This document shows positions 31,432 through 42,779 of a DNA stretch of 64,000 nt, piece by piece. Numbering within the stretch: the first letter of the stretch is position 1; each line of letters opens with the position of its first letter. The notes under the pieces are model-generated. The model worked only from the letters and a program-made list of their open reading frames with translations. It was not told where the DNA came from and ran no database searches. Made by a program: the position numbers and the translations under genes. Source of the DNA: Strix aluco (Eukaryota; Chordata; Aves; Strigiformes; Strigidae); contig NC_133971.1 in assembly GCF_031877795.1 (NCBI RefSeq), positions 61,936,463 through 62,000,462 on the forward strand, in the 5' to 3' direction.

Positions 31432-34400
31432 GAGTCCCATCTCTCTATCCCCCTTGCTGGTTTAACTCAGCCTCAAAGTTTCAAAAGAGTACTTTTAAGA
31501 AGTCGTGCACAGGATACCCATCAATATTTTGAGCTCCATCAGTGTCTATTCATCTGCACTGAGTATATGAATAAGGTTTTGTGTCTGTGATAAACCACTG
31601 TTTGGTCCTTAAGCCTCCACCTTAGTTGAATGCCAGTTGTGAGTCCCCTGTAGATGCTCTCCACAGCCAATAGTCCAGACCTGTGCAAATCCAGCAACCT
31701 CTGGTTGGCCATTACTACAACTAAGCTATGAAATCCATCACAGCCTAAGTCAGCTCTGGGGAGTGATGTCTCTACTCTTTCTCTCTCATACAAAATACCA
31801 TACAGAAAGCCAGAGCGACACAACACATTGAATATTGCCATGTCTCCTTTCTTGTCTTACTCTGAGAAAAAGGTGAATCTTCCCTGATGAATGCTTCCTT
31901 GCGTAACGTAACGTAACGTAACGTAACGTAACGTAACATAACATATTAACATAACATTAACATAACATAACATAACGGAGTGTAGAATGGAACAGTACCT
32001 CCCTCCACAGCCCCTCTTCCCATCTTCCCTAAGAAAACAAATGGCAGGTTCCTTTAGCATAGTTTTTTTTAGGCAATGACTTTTCTCCAAGAGATTTACT
32101 GCAGCAGCCTTACAGGAGATTTGTAGCAGGCAGTCCTCCATCTGTAATCTTACATCCTCAGTGTGAGAGCCATAATTCTCCTGGAGTGAAATGACACAGG
32201 ATCATAATGGATAATCATGTATTATGATGATATTGTCTCTACAGGAAGGATTGCACTTTGCTTTGTCTGTCTCCTTTGGGCAACACAAAACTTTCACAAA
32301 GCTGAAACGAATCACATTTTTCTGGTTGATACCATGACATCAGTTGGACACCCCACCTCCCCACACAACAGCACTGTCCCAGCTATTTTAAAGAACATTT
32401 TCTGAAGAGTGGATTTCTCAGGAGTTTGGATACTGGATATGGAATATTTCAGCCGCACATTGCTAGCATGATTCTGGCTCAGGCTGATAATGATGTAAAT
32501 GTGTGACAGGTGTTTCACTTGTCTGAAATGATCTATTCATACAGTTCTTCATGCACAGGTGTCCAACATCAGAATGAAGTCCAAAAGGTATTAAATAGTG
32601 CAAAGCAATGTTTTAATATAGAAAAGATATCTGTTTTACTTTCATTATGGCATGAATGGACTACTGTAGGCACAAAGTATGTACTTAGAAAGCCATTTTG
32701 CCAACACAACAAAGTATTACTCTTTTAATGAGTCTTGAACATTCTTCATAACCACCAATGGACAGGACCTCCACTGTACACCTCTGTTGTCTCACCAAAA
32801 AGTTACACCTTTAAGAGTACAATGGACAAAAATTTTGATTCAGAACTGGGGAAAGAAGATTTCACCCTCCTGATTCATTCAAAAAGTTCTCTGCTGCCTC
32901 CTGTTTCCTTGGAGTCTCCAGTTCTTAAATTGAAACAGACTTAATGTGACCAAAGTACACACTTTGTGCCACAGCACAAAGTAGAATCACAGCAAGTTTT
33001 CTGACTTTCCCAGTAAATTCACTGAATTGACCTGTTCCTCTGTGCTCAAACTGGCAGCAAGAAGAAAATCTTAGCTTTAATTTGTGAGAGCTCAGACTTA
33101 CTGAGCAATATGCATCTTTTCTTAGTCAGAGATTAAAAAGTCAGCAAGAATCCAGTCATTCTAATTGCAAAACAGGATCACTCAAATGCTTTTGCCATGA
33201 TTAACTAAAAATCGTAACTGACGGGATCTTCAGGGTTCAGGCTGGAGTTTGTAAGACACAGCTTCAATTCTCTGCTTTGTGACTGGTATCTTGTGTGACT
33301 TGGCACAAGCATCCATGCTGTAGTTCCCCAGCAGTAAAAAAGTGCAATGGTATGGTTGTAGTTTTCAGGAAGATCATCAGTTTCAGGTGGGTTCTGAGAT
33401 ATACAAGAAAATGGGGCCACAAGGCTCTGACTGGGTCAGTGGGCTTTATCACCACATTGTTCATAGAGACTGGCTGACATTCTATATGCCATGTGTTTGC
33501 TGGAATGCAATGTTGTACTTTCATTAGTATTCTGCTGAAATCAACAGAACCACTCCTAATCCTGCACTAATACACATGTATGAAACTAACAGTTTGTTCA
33601 CTTGGCACATTAGGGAGGGAATGTGTTTGATTCTGTACCTAAACAGATTAAAAAAAAACCCAACCAACCAAACAAAACAAAACAGGAATACTGAGGCTAA
33701 GAGCAGGACATGATTCTTTAAAATGCAGAGTGGTGCCAAGCATTCATAGGTGCAGATTTATTGGCAGGTGCAAGAAATCAGCAGGACGATAATAAGCTGC
33801 ATTAGCCTAGTAGAAGAGGGAGGCTAATACACAGACTGTAACAACACCTTGCTGGTGCAATACTGAATTTTTAGTCTGCATGATGCAATTTATCCCTTTC
33901 ATTAACAGCAAGGCCAGGTTTAGACTGCCTCTTGATTGAACAGTTAGCCCAGTACTGAACCTGTTTGAAAACATCCCAAAATTCATACTTAAGAACATAT
34001 CAAAATGGTCTGAATTTTATCTACTGCTATTTTAAAGGTATTTCTCTCATTAACATGGAACAAAAGTGGCAGATTTTTTTGGAACTTGGAAAATCCTTAG
34101 GTGTTAAATATGGGTGCCTAAGGTCAGGATCCTACACCTGGTGAGAAAAGGTAAATATTATCACACAATTCATGCTTTCTGGAATGTTTCCTTATCTTTT
34201 TTTTTTTTTTGTCCTCCCCACACTTCACCAAGTGGAAGCAGTCTGGATACAACCTACAGTTTACTCAAGTACTAAAGGCATTTTTGTCATTTTAGGGCCT
34301 TCTCTCTGCCGCTGTCGCTCTTTCTCAGTATCAGATGGTACTTCAAAAACTCTAACCTGTCATTCTGAGTCTAGCAATGAAATGAAAATATAGATAAAGC

Positions 34401-35543
34401 TCATCCTTCTTGGCTGAGAGGAGAAGCACAGACACGAATCTGTCATAGAAAAAAAGCTAGATTCTTATTAACTAAATCTGGGCAGTAGTCAGATTTGCAC
34501 TTTAGTAGCTTGTGATGTAACCACACCTTAGAGCAAATTACAATCAGCTTCAGAAAGGAATCCATAAAGCACAATTCAAAAAATGCACTTAGGCATTTGC
34601 TTAAAGTTCAGCTTCTGTATCACTGAAAATTCAGCAATTCCCATTTCAATCCCTTCTAGTTTCTTCATGAAATACTAATCTGAATAAACATAAAAGCAAG
34701 TACAATTATGAATAAGCAAGAACATTTTAACTTTTCCTCTCCTTTGTGTGACTGGCCAAACAAAGCACTGTTAAACTAATGAAAGTCAGACATCTACTGC
34801 TGCTGCTATTATGGCACCCCTGACAAAAACACAACTAATTTCCTCAGGCCAGAAGCAGAGATAAGGGCAATTACTCTGGTGATTATTTCTAACACTCAGA
34901 TTTGTCCAAATAATTTCTACAGTTGTCACATACTTACACTAAACCCCAGTACCTATGCTACAGCTGGTATGTCTTCACAAGTTTTTTCTTAAAGGCTCCT
35001 CTAGACACCAAGGACTGGCATTTTAAAATCACTGTAAAGCTACCATTCCCCCAACTCAGCTGCACAGTTTTGCTTATTGGCTAGAATGCCTTTTTTTTTT
35101 TTCCAAGTGTCCACAAATCTGGGGGGCAGAGACTGTGTTTTAATCCATTATTATCTTCCAATAATCGTGCTGAATGTGTTTAGTCTACATGCAAAAAGTA
35201 GGAGGCAGTATTTAATTACCATGACAATACTTTGAGGTCCTAAATGAAACTATTGATATGAAAGTCCTAAATGAAAGGACTATTTCAAAAAATTGAACTT
35301 TGTCTATTAAACAGACTGACTAAATCACATCTACAGCATAGACATCATGCTGCTGTTACCCAAGCAAATTAAAAAGACAAATACTGAAGCAAAAGTCAAT
35401 TTTATAAATGGCAGATCTGAGGAACAGAGAAACTGAAGTGACACATCCAAAGTTACACAAGAATTGACTACAGATTCCTTGTTATCTGTTCCTGTGTCAA
35501 TGACAGAAGAAACATGCTGATATAAGGAAATGATCACCTGCTT
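31432..35543. other. No gene seen apart from a microsatellite
   Basis: AT-rich sequence with overlapping short frames on both strands and no coding signature. It contains the CGTAA microsatellite at 31902-31976, a T-run at 34198-34210 and A-rich stretches near 33650-33685. No LTR or LINE ends recognised. Confidence 0.5.
31902..31976. repeat. Pentanucleotide microsatellite (CGTAA)n grading into (CATAA)n
   Basis: Seven exact CGTAA units at 31902-31936 are followed by CATAA units and slipped versions (CATATTAA, CATTAA) to about 31975. CATAA differs from CGTAA by one CpG-type transition (G to A), so the right half looks like the decayed form of the left half. Confidence 0.9.
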
Positions 35544-36207
35544 TGCAACTTATTTACTTATAGCAACTTATAGTAACTTACAATGATTTCTGAACATTGC
35601 TTAATAATCCTGCTTGCCCTGACCGTTCTGTGGAAACTTACCAAGGACTACTGTGTTCAACAAAACAAAGCAGTTTTCTGTGGAAACTTACCAAGAATTA
35701 CTATGTTTGGCAAAAATAAGAGACATGTCCTTGGAAAGCAGATGTGCTCTAACAAGTTGGGTCTTTGTAAACTATATATGCACAGTAGAAAATAATAAGC
35801 TAGTGCTCTTAGATAAGATAGAAGTGGTAAACCAGCTGGAACCACTCTTATTGTTCAAGAAATTGGCTAAGAGAATCTGTGCATGCTCCAAAGAAAAGTA
35901 CAAGGTGAAGAAGACTGTGAGCCTTCCTCCCAAAGACCCCCGAAGACGACCACCAGGAGGCAATGCGCAGGTGCAAAGATAACATAAACTGCTGACACCA
36001 GCCTTTTGAACTAACCCAGCCTTACTCATGCATATGTATATTTGTGTTATGCAATCCAATGAATATGTATATCCACTCTATAAGTTTCTGGTAAAATGTG
36101 CTGTTGGTGTGCAAGCTTTGTGGAGAAATCCCCTTGCACCCCGGCGCCGGAGTAAACATACCTGCTTTATAACTCTCTCCGAGCTGTACAGTTTGTTTCC
36201 GTGCATC
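35544..36207 (+). mobile_element. LTR A, related to the inverted copy at 53457
   Basis: A long stretch matching, in opposite orientation, the sequence at 53457-54165. Shared landmarks are AAGAAATTGGCTAAGAGAAT, a GCATGCTCC word, AAGACCCCCGAAGAC, GCATATGTATATTTGTGTTA, GAAACTTA before CCAAG, and AAATCCCCTTGCACCC. The right end (GTTTGTTTCCGTGCATCA) looks like an LTR terminus. The left end is uncertain because an ACTTATTTACTTATAG repeat lies there; an alternative start is the TGTGGAAACTTACC at 35630, which would pair with the inverted terminus of copy B. No target duplication was found. Confidence 0.6.
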
Positions 36208-36522
36208 AATGCCTTCTAGAGAGTGTTCCTGAAAAACAGTTCTTTGATGGCCACACCTTTGAATACAACAGAAATATTTAGATAGAATGAGGTGGAACAA
36301 TGAGAAATAATGGTAATGTACATATAAGTGGTAAAAAGGTATTTTAACCAGGTGTTAGAAAACATGAAAATTGTGAGAAGTGATGTTACTTGCCATTAAA
36401 GTGAGAAAAGCTAAAGAAAAAGAAAAGTATGATTCACAGTTCACCCACGTGCCAGTTTTTGTTCTATTTTGGAAGCCTAACAAGATTCCTTCTCTAGTCA
36501 CAAGGCCTCTTTTGCCTCATTC
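36208..36522. other. Short spacer, nothing recognised
   Basis: About 315 bp between LTR A and the ERV1 remnant. No motif or repeat was identified. Confidence 0.4.
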
Positions 36523-36622
36523 TGTTACCTGAAATAAAGACTCTTGAAACCAGCAATTAGTTTAGAGAGGAGATACTGCTTTATTTTGTGCAGGGTGCTA
36601 GGTGGAAAGCATCCACAAATCA
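36523..36622 (-). repeat. 3' LTR fragment (R/U5) of the ERV1 remnant
   Basis: About 100 bp matching 38538-38636, ending on the minus strand in TTTATTTCAGGTAACA. It includes an AATAAA poly(A) signal (minus strand, near 36585-36591). The inner edge merges with RT codons through a shared TGATTTGTGGATGCTTTCCA-like sequence, so the exact junction cannot be placed. The host flank is ATTC. Confidence 0.8.
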
Positions 36623-37263
36623 TGCACAGTAAACCATTGATCAGTGTCCCTTATAGTAGTCAGTAAGATATAAGAATTGACCACTACCAGATGCACGTCT
36701 TGAACTATTTGATTAATAGCCCTTAAGTCTTGAATCAGCCAATACTCATTAGAGCATGGTTTCTTCACCAGGAGAATGGGAGCATTATATTCAGATTGAC
36801 ACTCCCTTAATAGTCCATATTTCATAAAATTTTCTATCACGGGTTCAAGCTAATTTTGACTGACCTGGTACTTCAGATGCCTGTACAAGGGGACCTCTTC
36901 AGGTATCTTCGGAATTTCTTCTGCTGTTCCCTGCTGTAACAGAAAAACTTGCGTCTCCAGTGCCTTTTCTTCAGGTATGTGTACATGGATGTGGTTACCT
37001 TCAAACATGATTTGAGCATTCAGTTTACTTAACAAATATCTTCCCAATAAAGGCATACAGCAATGAGGTATGTACAAAAATTTGTGCATAAAATTCTGAG
37101 ATCCATATCCACATTTAATAGATTGGAAAAATGGCCTAACTTCTCTACCCCCTGTGGCACCAACAATAGATATACTTTGTTTACTCAATCTACCCTTACA
37201 TGAGGTTAAAGCTGAACATGCTGCACCAGTGTCAACTAAAAATTCTACTTTCTCATTCCCCAA
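36598..37263 (-). pseudogene. pol: ERV1 pro-pol remnant: protease and RT N-terminus
   Basis: The 137-codon piece 37263-36850 holds the protease: FLVDTGAACSALTS (active-site D-T-G), GATGG and MPLLGRYLLSKLNAQI, a typical gammaretroviral arrangement, followed by the linker into RT. The 80-codon piece 36840-36598 is the RT finger region: MIENFMKYGLLRECQSEYNA, ILLVKKP, QDLRAINQIVQDVH and WFTVHDL. It stops exactly where the first palm catalytic Asp region would begin, because the rest is deleted. Between gag and protease stand two stops in frame; one would correspond to the suppressible gag stop of gammaretroviruses, the other is damage. Inactive. Confidence 0.85.
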
Positions 37264-37320
37264 CTTCAGGGTAACCAGGGGTTCTGCTGGGAAGACTTAC
37301 AAGTCATCCCCCGGACCCCG

Positions 37321-38106
37321 TCAGCTGAAATCCTTGTCTAAAGTCAACAATTCTGTTAGTTTAGGATTTTCATTAATCCTAGGGAGTCTCGTCTGCGATC
37401 TATGTTGCGGACACTCCCTTTTCCAATGTCCCTTTTGTTTGAAAATTGCACATTGATCTTTTTCAAGAGGAGCAAAAGGGCACTTATTTCTCCCCATTTG
37501 ATTCTGATTTGCTTCTAGGCTCCCAAATCTGCTACCAAGAAAGGAACTTTTGCCCCTACTGGCTCTGCAGCAGGCCTTACTGCCTGTCTTAAAGGTACCT
37601 GCAGCACAGCTCCTCCTCATCTAGTACAATGGTTACAGGACTATAATTTTCACTCCCAGATGCTCTCTCTGGTTCCCTGCTAGGCTCTCCCTCTTCCCTC
37701 GCTTCCACATCTTCATCCTGAACATCAGGTGGCCGCCGTGGGGCCGGCGGTCCCTGTAGGGCTACTAGTAACTGAACATCCTCCTCTTTCTCAGTATTCT
37801 TATACTTATTATACTGTTACAAGCCAAGCAGCACCGCTTTAACATTTTTGATTTTCGATTTTTATGATCCAAATTCAATACATTCGTATAATTAACCATT
37901 AATCCACAATCCTTTCCACCAGTATAGTCATTTCTGAGAGTAAAGAACAAATCAACATATGGTATTTCATCCCATTTCCCTTCCCGTCTACAGAACAACA
38001 TTAACTGCAATATTGTGTTATATTTCAATGTTCCATCCTTTGGCCATTCTTCCTGATTGTCTAATATACACATCAGCCACCAATGATTACAATATTCAAC
38101 CAACAT
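37321..38106 (-). pseudogene. gag: ERV1 gag remnant: matrix and nucleocapsid parts
   Basis: The 38106-37765 piece carries matrix-type signatures (LDNQEEWPKDGTLKYNTILQ, CRREGKWDEIPYVDLFF). The 37620-37321 piece carries the nucleocapsid end with one zinc knuckle, QCAIFKQKGHWKREC; its second Cys is Phe, so zinc binding is lost. Between them (37621-37764) lie proline-rich remains. The whole is far shorter than a normal gag of about 500 residues, so the capsid region appears to be largely deleted. Confidence 0.75.
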
Positions 38107-38511
38107 TTTCCAAGTTAATGGACCGCCTCCAAACTTTTGCTAGAGTTTCAATATACAACCTAAAGGAGAGGCTCTTACAGTGTCTCCTTCAGATGACATT
38201 GAATTTCCCATTACCCTCATGTCTACCTGCTCTGGTTGTCACCATACAAACGCAGGAGAACACTCACCAGCTGCAACCAACCTTTATCCACCAACATGTA
38301 CTTTTCCTAGTATGATTTACTTGGAAATTCCTTTTATTGAGCAATATCTCAACTTGCTTCCAGTCAAGTACTCACCGTCCCTGCCGGGAAATCACCAGGG
38401 AAGTCCCCGGAGAAACCATCTGGTGCGCACTGGAGTTCCGCTCATGATTCCTGGTGGTGGGGAGTGTCGGACGGACTTCAAGTCTCACTATTGGCAGTGT
38501 CCCAGACAGCA

Positions 38512-38531
38512 GAGTCCCATCTGGGTTGCCA
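38512..38531 (-). other. Primer binding site, tRNA-Arg type, ERV1 remnant
   Basis: On the minus strand TGGCAACCCAGATGGGACTC lies six bases after the LTR end. It complements the 3' end of vertebrate tRNA-Arg(CCG) except for one CpG-type G to A change. The tRNA match is from memory and should be confirmed against a tRNA database. Confidence 0.7.
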
Positions 38532-38537
38532 GAAAAC

Positions 38538-38925
38538 TGTTACCTGAAATAAAGACTCTTGAAACCACAAATTGGTTTAGAGAGGAGATACTGCTTTATC
38601 CTGGGCAGGGTGCAGATGGAAAACATCCACAAATCAGGCATACCAGACCAAAGAACGTCAAAGTATTTATACACTCCAAACTACATGATTACATATTTTC
38701 TATAGCGATTATTGGTTAGGTGCTTATCACTTCTATCCCTTATTGGTTAGTGGGTTTGTTAACTTTCTGCACAAGCTCAAAGGATAAGGGTTTATATTCG
38801 GGCAGGGGTCTTAAGCTTATTTCCATAAAACAATTTTAACAAGCTTCCATGTACCAGGATGTTTCTCTTCTTCAAGGACGGTACTTCCTGATTAGAAGTT
38901 CCTTATTGTTGATGGTTTGAAGAAC
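38538..38925 (-). repeat. 5' LTR of the ERV1 remnant
   Basis: On the minus strand it ends in GAGTCTTTATTTCAGGTAACA at 38538 and carries a TATA box (GTATAAATAC near 38667). Two further AT-rich words with ATTGGTTAG (CCAAT-type on the minus strand) lie at 38707-38750. The outer end is not fixed: TGTTCTTCAAACC at 38925 is one candidate and TGTTTTATGG near 38832 another. Confidence 0.65.
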
Positions 38926-39002
38926 AGGCTGGCCTGTCTGGTGCATCAAATTTGTCCTTGTATTTGATGAGAAACACTTGTATGGATAACAATATGTACT
39001 AA

Positions 39003-40298
39003 GTGGCCTTGGGTGCGATGAGAAGCATGCAGTATGAGCAACAGGGGGAGCCTGAAGCCATGATGCAGCACGAGAACTATGACATAGTAGCTATAACAGA
39101 AACGTGGTGGGATGCCTCACACGACTGGAGTGCTGCAATCGATGGCTACAAGCTCTTCAGGAGGGATAGGCAGGGAAGGAGAGGTGGTGGAGTGGCCCTG
39201 TACATAAGAGAATGCTATGAGAGCTCAGAAATCAAGTATAGTAATAACAGGGTTGAGAGTGTTTGGATTAGGTTAAGGACCAATAAAGCAGATCTTGCTG
39301 TGGGAGTCTGCTATAGACCTCCCAACCAAAGCAGTGAGGTGGATGAAGCCTTTTATGAACAGTTGGGAGAAATCTTGCAGTCACTTGCCATTGTTCTTTG
39401 GGGGGACCTTAACCTCCCGGGTGTCTGCTGGGATCACAACACAGCAGAGAGGGAACAATCCAGGAGGTTCCTGGAATGTGTGGAGGAAAACTTCCTCACA
39501 CAGCTGGTGAGTGAGCTGACCAGGGGAGGTGCCCTCCTGGACCTGCTTCTTGTGAACAGGGAAGAGCTTGTGTGGGAGGTAAAGGTTGGAGGCTGTCTAG
39601 GGTGCAGTGATCATGAGATGATTGAGTTTTCATTCCTTGGAGAAACAAAGAGAGGGGTTAGTAAAACTGCCACCTTAGACTTTCGGAGGGCAAACTTTGA
39701 CCTGCTCAAAAGACTGATTGACAAAATCCCTTGGGAGGCTGCCCTGAAGGATATGGGAGTCCAGGAAGGCTGGACATACTTCAAGAGCGAAGTCTTAAAG
39801 GCACAGGAGCAGGCTGTTCCCGTGTGCCGAAAAACAAGCAGGCGGGGAAGGAGACCGGCCTGGCTAAACAGGGACCTTTGGCTGGATCTCAAGAAGAAAA
39901 GGAGAATCTATGACCTTTGGAAGAGGGGCCAGGTCTCTCATGAAGACTATAAAGATGTAGTGAAGCTATGCAGGGAGAGCATTAGGAGAGCCAAAGCGCA
40001 CCTAGAGCTCAACTTGGCTACAGCTGTTAAGGATAATAAAAAATGTTTCTATAAGTTTGTTAACAGCAAAAGGAGGATTAGGGAAAATCTCCCTCCTTTA
40101 TTGGATGCAGAGGGAAACATGGTAACTAAGGATGAGGAAAAGGCTGAGGTGCTCAACGCCTACTTTGCCTCAGTCTTTAGCAGTGGAACTGGCTGTTCCT
40201 GGACACCCAGCCTCATGAGCTGGGAGGTGGGGAGGGGAAGCAGAATGAGCTCAGCACAATTAAAAAGGAGGTGGTCAGAGACCTGCTATAGCACTTGA
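39003..40298 (+). pseudogene. CR1-c ORF2: endonuclease and linker, 431 codons open
   Basis: This is the apurinic/apyrimidinic-type endonuclease that nicks target DNA. Visible motifs in order: DIVAITETWWDASHDW (catalytic Glu, residues about 27-42), DRQGRRGGGVALYIRE, GVCYRPPNQSSEVDEAF, VLWGDLNLPGVCWDHN (D-x-N catalytic pair), GALLDLLLVNREELV and GCSDHEMIEFSF (catalytic S-D-H). The linker continues with LDFRRANFDLLKRLI, RRPAWLNRDLWLDLKKKRR and CFYKFVNSKRRIREN up to LNAYFASVF. Only the very N-terminus of the endonuclease is missing or altered. The frame then shifts near 40290. All catalytic motifs look intact. Confidence 0.85.
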
Positions 40299-41780
40299 AT
40301 GTGCACAAATCTGCGGGACCAGATGGGTTACACCCAAGGGTGCTGAAAGAGTTGGCAGATGTGCTCACCAAGCCACTTTCCATGATTTACCTGAAGTCAT
40401 GGCTAACTGGGGAGGTCCCACTGGACTGGAGGGTGGCAAATGTGACACCCATCTACAAGAGAGGCAGAAAGGAGGATCCGGAAAACTATAGACCTGTCAG
40501 TCTGACCTCGATGACAGAGAAGGTCATGGAGCAGATCATCTCGAGTGCCATTACAAGTCATATAATGGACAACCAGGGGATCAGGCCTAGTCAGCATGAG
40601 TTTATGAAAGGCAGGTCCTGCCTGACAAACCTGATCTCCTTCTATGACAAGACGACCCGACTATTGGCTGAGGGAAAAGATGTGGATATTGTCTACCTGG
40701 ATTTTCGAAAAGCATTCGACACAGTTCCCCATAGAATTCTCATAGAAAAACTGGCTGCTCATGGCCTGGATGAGTGAACGGTCTGCTGGGTCAAGCACTG
40801 GCTGGATGGACGGTCCCAGAGAGTGGTGGTCAATGGAGTTAAATCCAGCTGATGGCCGGTCACAAGTGGTGTTCCTCAGGGCTTGGTTTTGGGACCACTT
40901 CTGTTCAATATCTTTATTGATGATCTTGATAAGGACATAAGAGTGTATCATCAGTAAGTTCGCAGATGACACCAAGTTAAGCGGGAGTGTCGATCTGCGA
41001 AAAGATAGGGAGGCTCTACAGAGAGACTTGGATAGATTGGATCGGTGGGCCAACGTTAACGGGATGAGCTTCAACAAGGCCAAGTGCCAGGTCCTGCACT
41101 TGGGCCACAACAACTCCATGCACTGCTACAGGCTTGGGGAGGTGTGGCTGGAGAGCTGTGTGGAAGAAAAGGATCTGGGGGTTCTAACTGACAAGCAGCT
41201 GAACATGAGCCAGCAGTGTGCCCACGTGGCCAAGAAAGCCAACAGCATCCTGGCTTGTATTAGAAATAGTGTGACCAGCAGAAGTAGGGAGGTGATAGTC
41301 CCCCCGTACTCTGCACTGGTGAGGCCACACCTGGACTACTGTGTCCAGTTTTGGGCACCTCAATACGAGAGAGATATCGAGGTGCTGGAGCGAGTGCAGA
41401 GGAGGGCAACGAAGCTGGTGAAGGGTCTGGAGAACAAATCCTACGAGGAGCGATTGAAGGAGCTGGGACTGTTCAGTTTGAGGAAGAGAAGGCTGAGGGG
41501 AGACCTCATCACTCTCTACAGCTACCTGAAAGGACATTGTAGAGAGGTTGGTGCTGGTCTCTTCTCACAGGTAATTAGTGACAGAACAAGGGGGAACGGC
41601 TTTAAACTCCAACAGGGGAGGTTTAGACTGCACATTAGGAAAAAATTTTTCACAGAAAGAGTGGTCAGAGAGTGGAATAGGCTGCGCAGGGAGGTGGTGG
41701 AGTCACCATCCCTGGATGTGTTTAAGGGTGGTTTAGATGAGATGTGGGGGATATGGTGTAGGGGAGAACTTGTAGAGTAG
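40295..41780 (+). pseudogene. CR1-c ORF2: reverse transcriptase, broken
   Basis: The finger and palm start in 40295-40777: YKRGRKEDPENYRPVSLTSM, GFMKGRSC-like EFMKGRSCLTNLISFYD, and DIVYLDFRKAFDTVPH with the motif A Asp. A TGA at 40775-40777, a TGA near 40852 and a frameshift follow, but [20 protein letters not shown] and [12 protein letters not shown] (F-A-D-D near 40960) are still readable. The 250-codon piece 41028-41780 gives the thumb and C-terminal domain: [48 protein letters not shown] and [20 protein letters not shown]. Three to four lesions inactivate it. Confidence 0.85.
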
Positions 41781-41844
41781 GGCTGATGGTTGGACTCAAT
41801 GATCCCAAGGGTCTTTTCCAACCTGAATGATTCTATGATTCTAT

Positions 41845-42779
41845 TTGTGGGGCCTGCAACGTGAGATGAGAAACAGTTTTGTGGCCTACGATTTCCAGCA
41901 AACAATACATTTCCCACGGGTAGCAAGCCCATACAGTTTAAGGAACTCTGAACACGGCCTCTTGTTCAGGGTAACAATTTTGCCTGTCAGAGGATCATTT
42001 TAAACTTAACTTATGGTGATGTTATTTCTAATTGTGGATATTCTACTTTATTCATAGAATTAAGCTTGCTACAGTGTTAAAATTCAGGAAAAAACCCCAA
42101 AAACTTAAGACTATCACTCAATATGTTTAGGCCACATTGAAACACAACTGCTGGACCAGTAAACTTACCTTCAGAGAGACTGCCAGTTTCCAAAGGAAAC
42201 ATTCTGAGAAAAACTGTCGCCTTTGTTGCCATTAAAAATTGTAAGATGCAGCCATGGAATGACTTGACTAGTTCAGAAGCTGAGACGTTTGTTGCTACCT
42301 GCATGGCTTAGGAACATGGTCCAGCCTGCAGTTCCAAGACTGAACTTGTATCAGCTAACTACACAGCAAACATCATCCTGATGTAGTTTATGAAACCAGT
42401 TTTTTGTGATTACTGAGGCCCATGCCTCAGAAGAATGACACCTGCCTTTCTGTCTCTGGGAAGGCTACAAATCTTGCCAAAACCAGCTGCAAAAATATGT
42501 CAATCAGGTGTGAATTCAGGGGACAGATTCTTGTCTTTTGCAGTCACTCGGGGCTACCATTTCAGATGACTGGGTACTCTGCACGTTGCACCAATGACAA
42601 GAGCTAGTCTGGAGAATGGGACAAACCACACTGATGGCAGCGTAACACACAGGCCCCCTGGGCTGTGGATTTCTCAAGCATCTCCCACCAGCGAGCAAAT
42701 GCACCTCAAATCCCCTCTCGTGCCTACAAGGACACACAAGCAGCTCTCTTCTCCCTTTCAGAGGTATCAACCACTCGGA
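41845..42779. other. No gene seen; upstream flank of the CpG island
   Basis: Ordinary AT-rich sequence that becomes GC-richer toward 42700. Open frames here (for example 42422-42607) have no motif. Confidence 0.45.

Larger units (their letters stand above)
36523..38925 (-). mobile_element. Gammaretrovirus-like (ERV1) provirus remnant with internal deletion
   Basis: On the minus strand: a 5' LTR (38925, approximate, to 38538), a tRNA-Arg-type primer site, gag (matrix and nucleocapsid parts), protease, and the first part of RT, which runs directly into the R/U5 end of the 3' LTR (about 36622-36523). Most of RT, RNase H, integrase, env and the U3 of the 3' LTR are missing. Class assignment rests on the matrix-like and single zinc-knuckle gag, the gag-pro layout and the DTGAACSALTS protease motif. 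The 5' LTR outer edge is uncertain, because a CR1 begins near 39003. Confidence 0.85.
39003..41844 (+). mobile_element. CR1 LINE, 5'-truncated within endonuclease (CR1-c)
   Basis: Begins next to the ERV1 LTR and runs to the CR1 3' repeats (TGATTCTATGATTCTAT, ending about 41844). It contains most of the endonuclease, the linker, reverse transcriptase and the 3' tail. The open frames are longer than in CR1-a and CR1-b, so it is the youngest of the three. The exact 5' edge may lie a few bases before 39003. Confidence 0.9.

Noticed and set aside
31857..32141. A 94-codon minus-strand frame with repeated YVTLR units.
   Set aside because: The repeat comes from translating the CGTAA microsatellite.
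36028..36219. Open frame of 63 codons in LTR A, with a counterpart near 53318-53557.
   Set aside because: It lies wholly inside a repeated LTR and has no domain; repetition explains the similarity.
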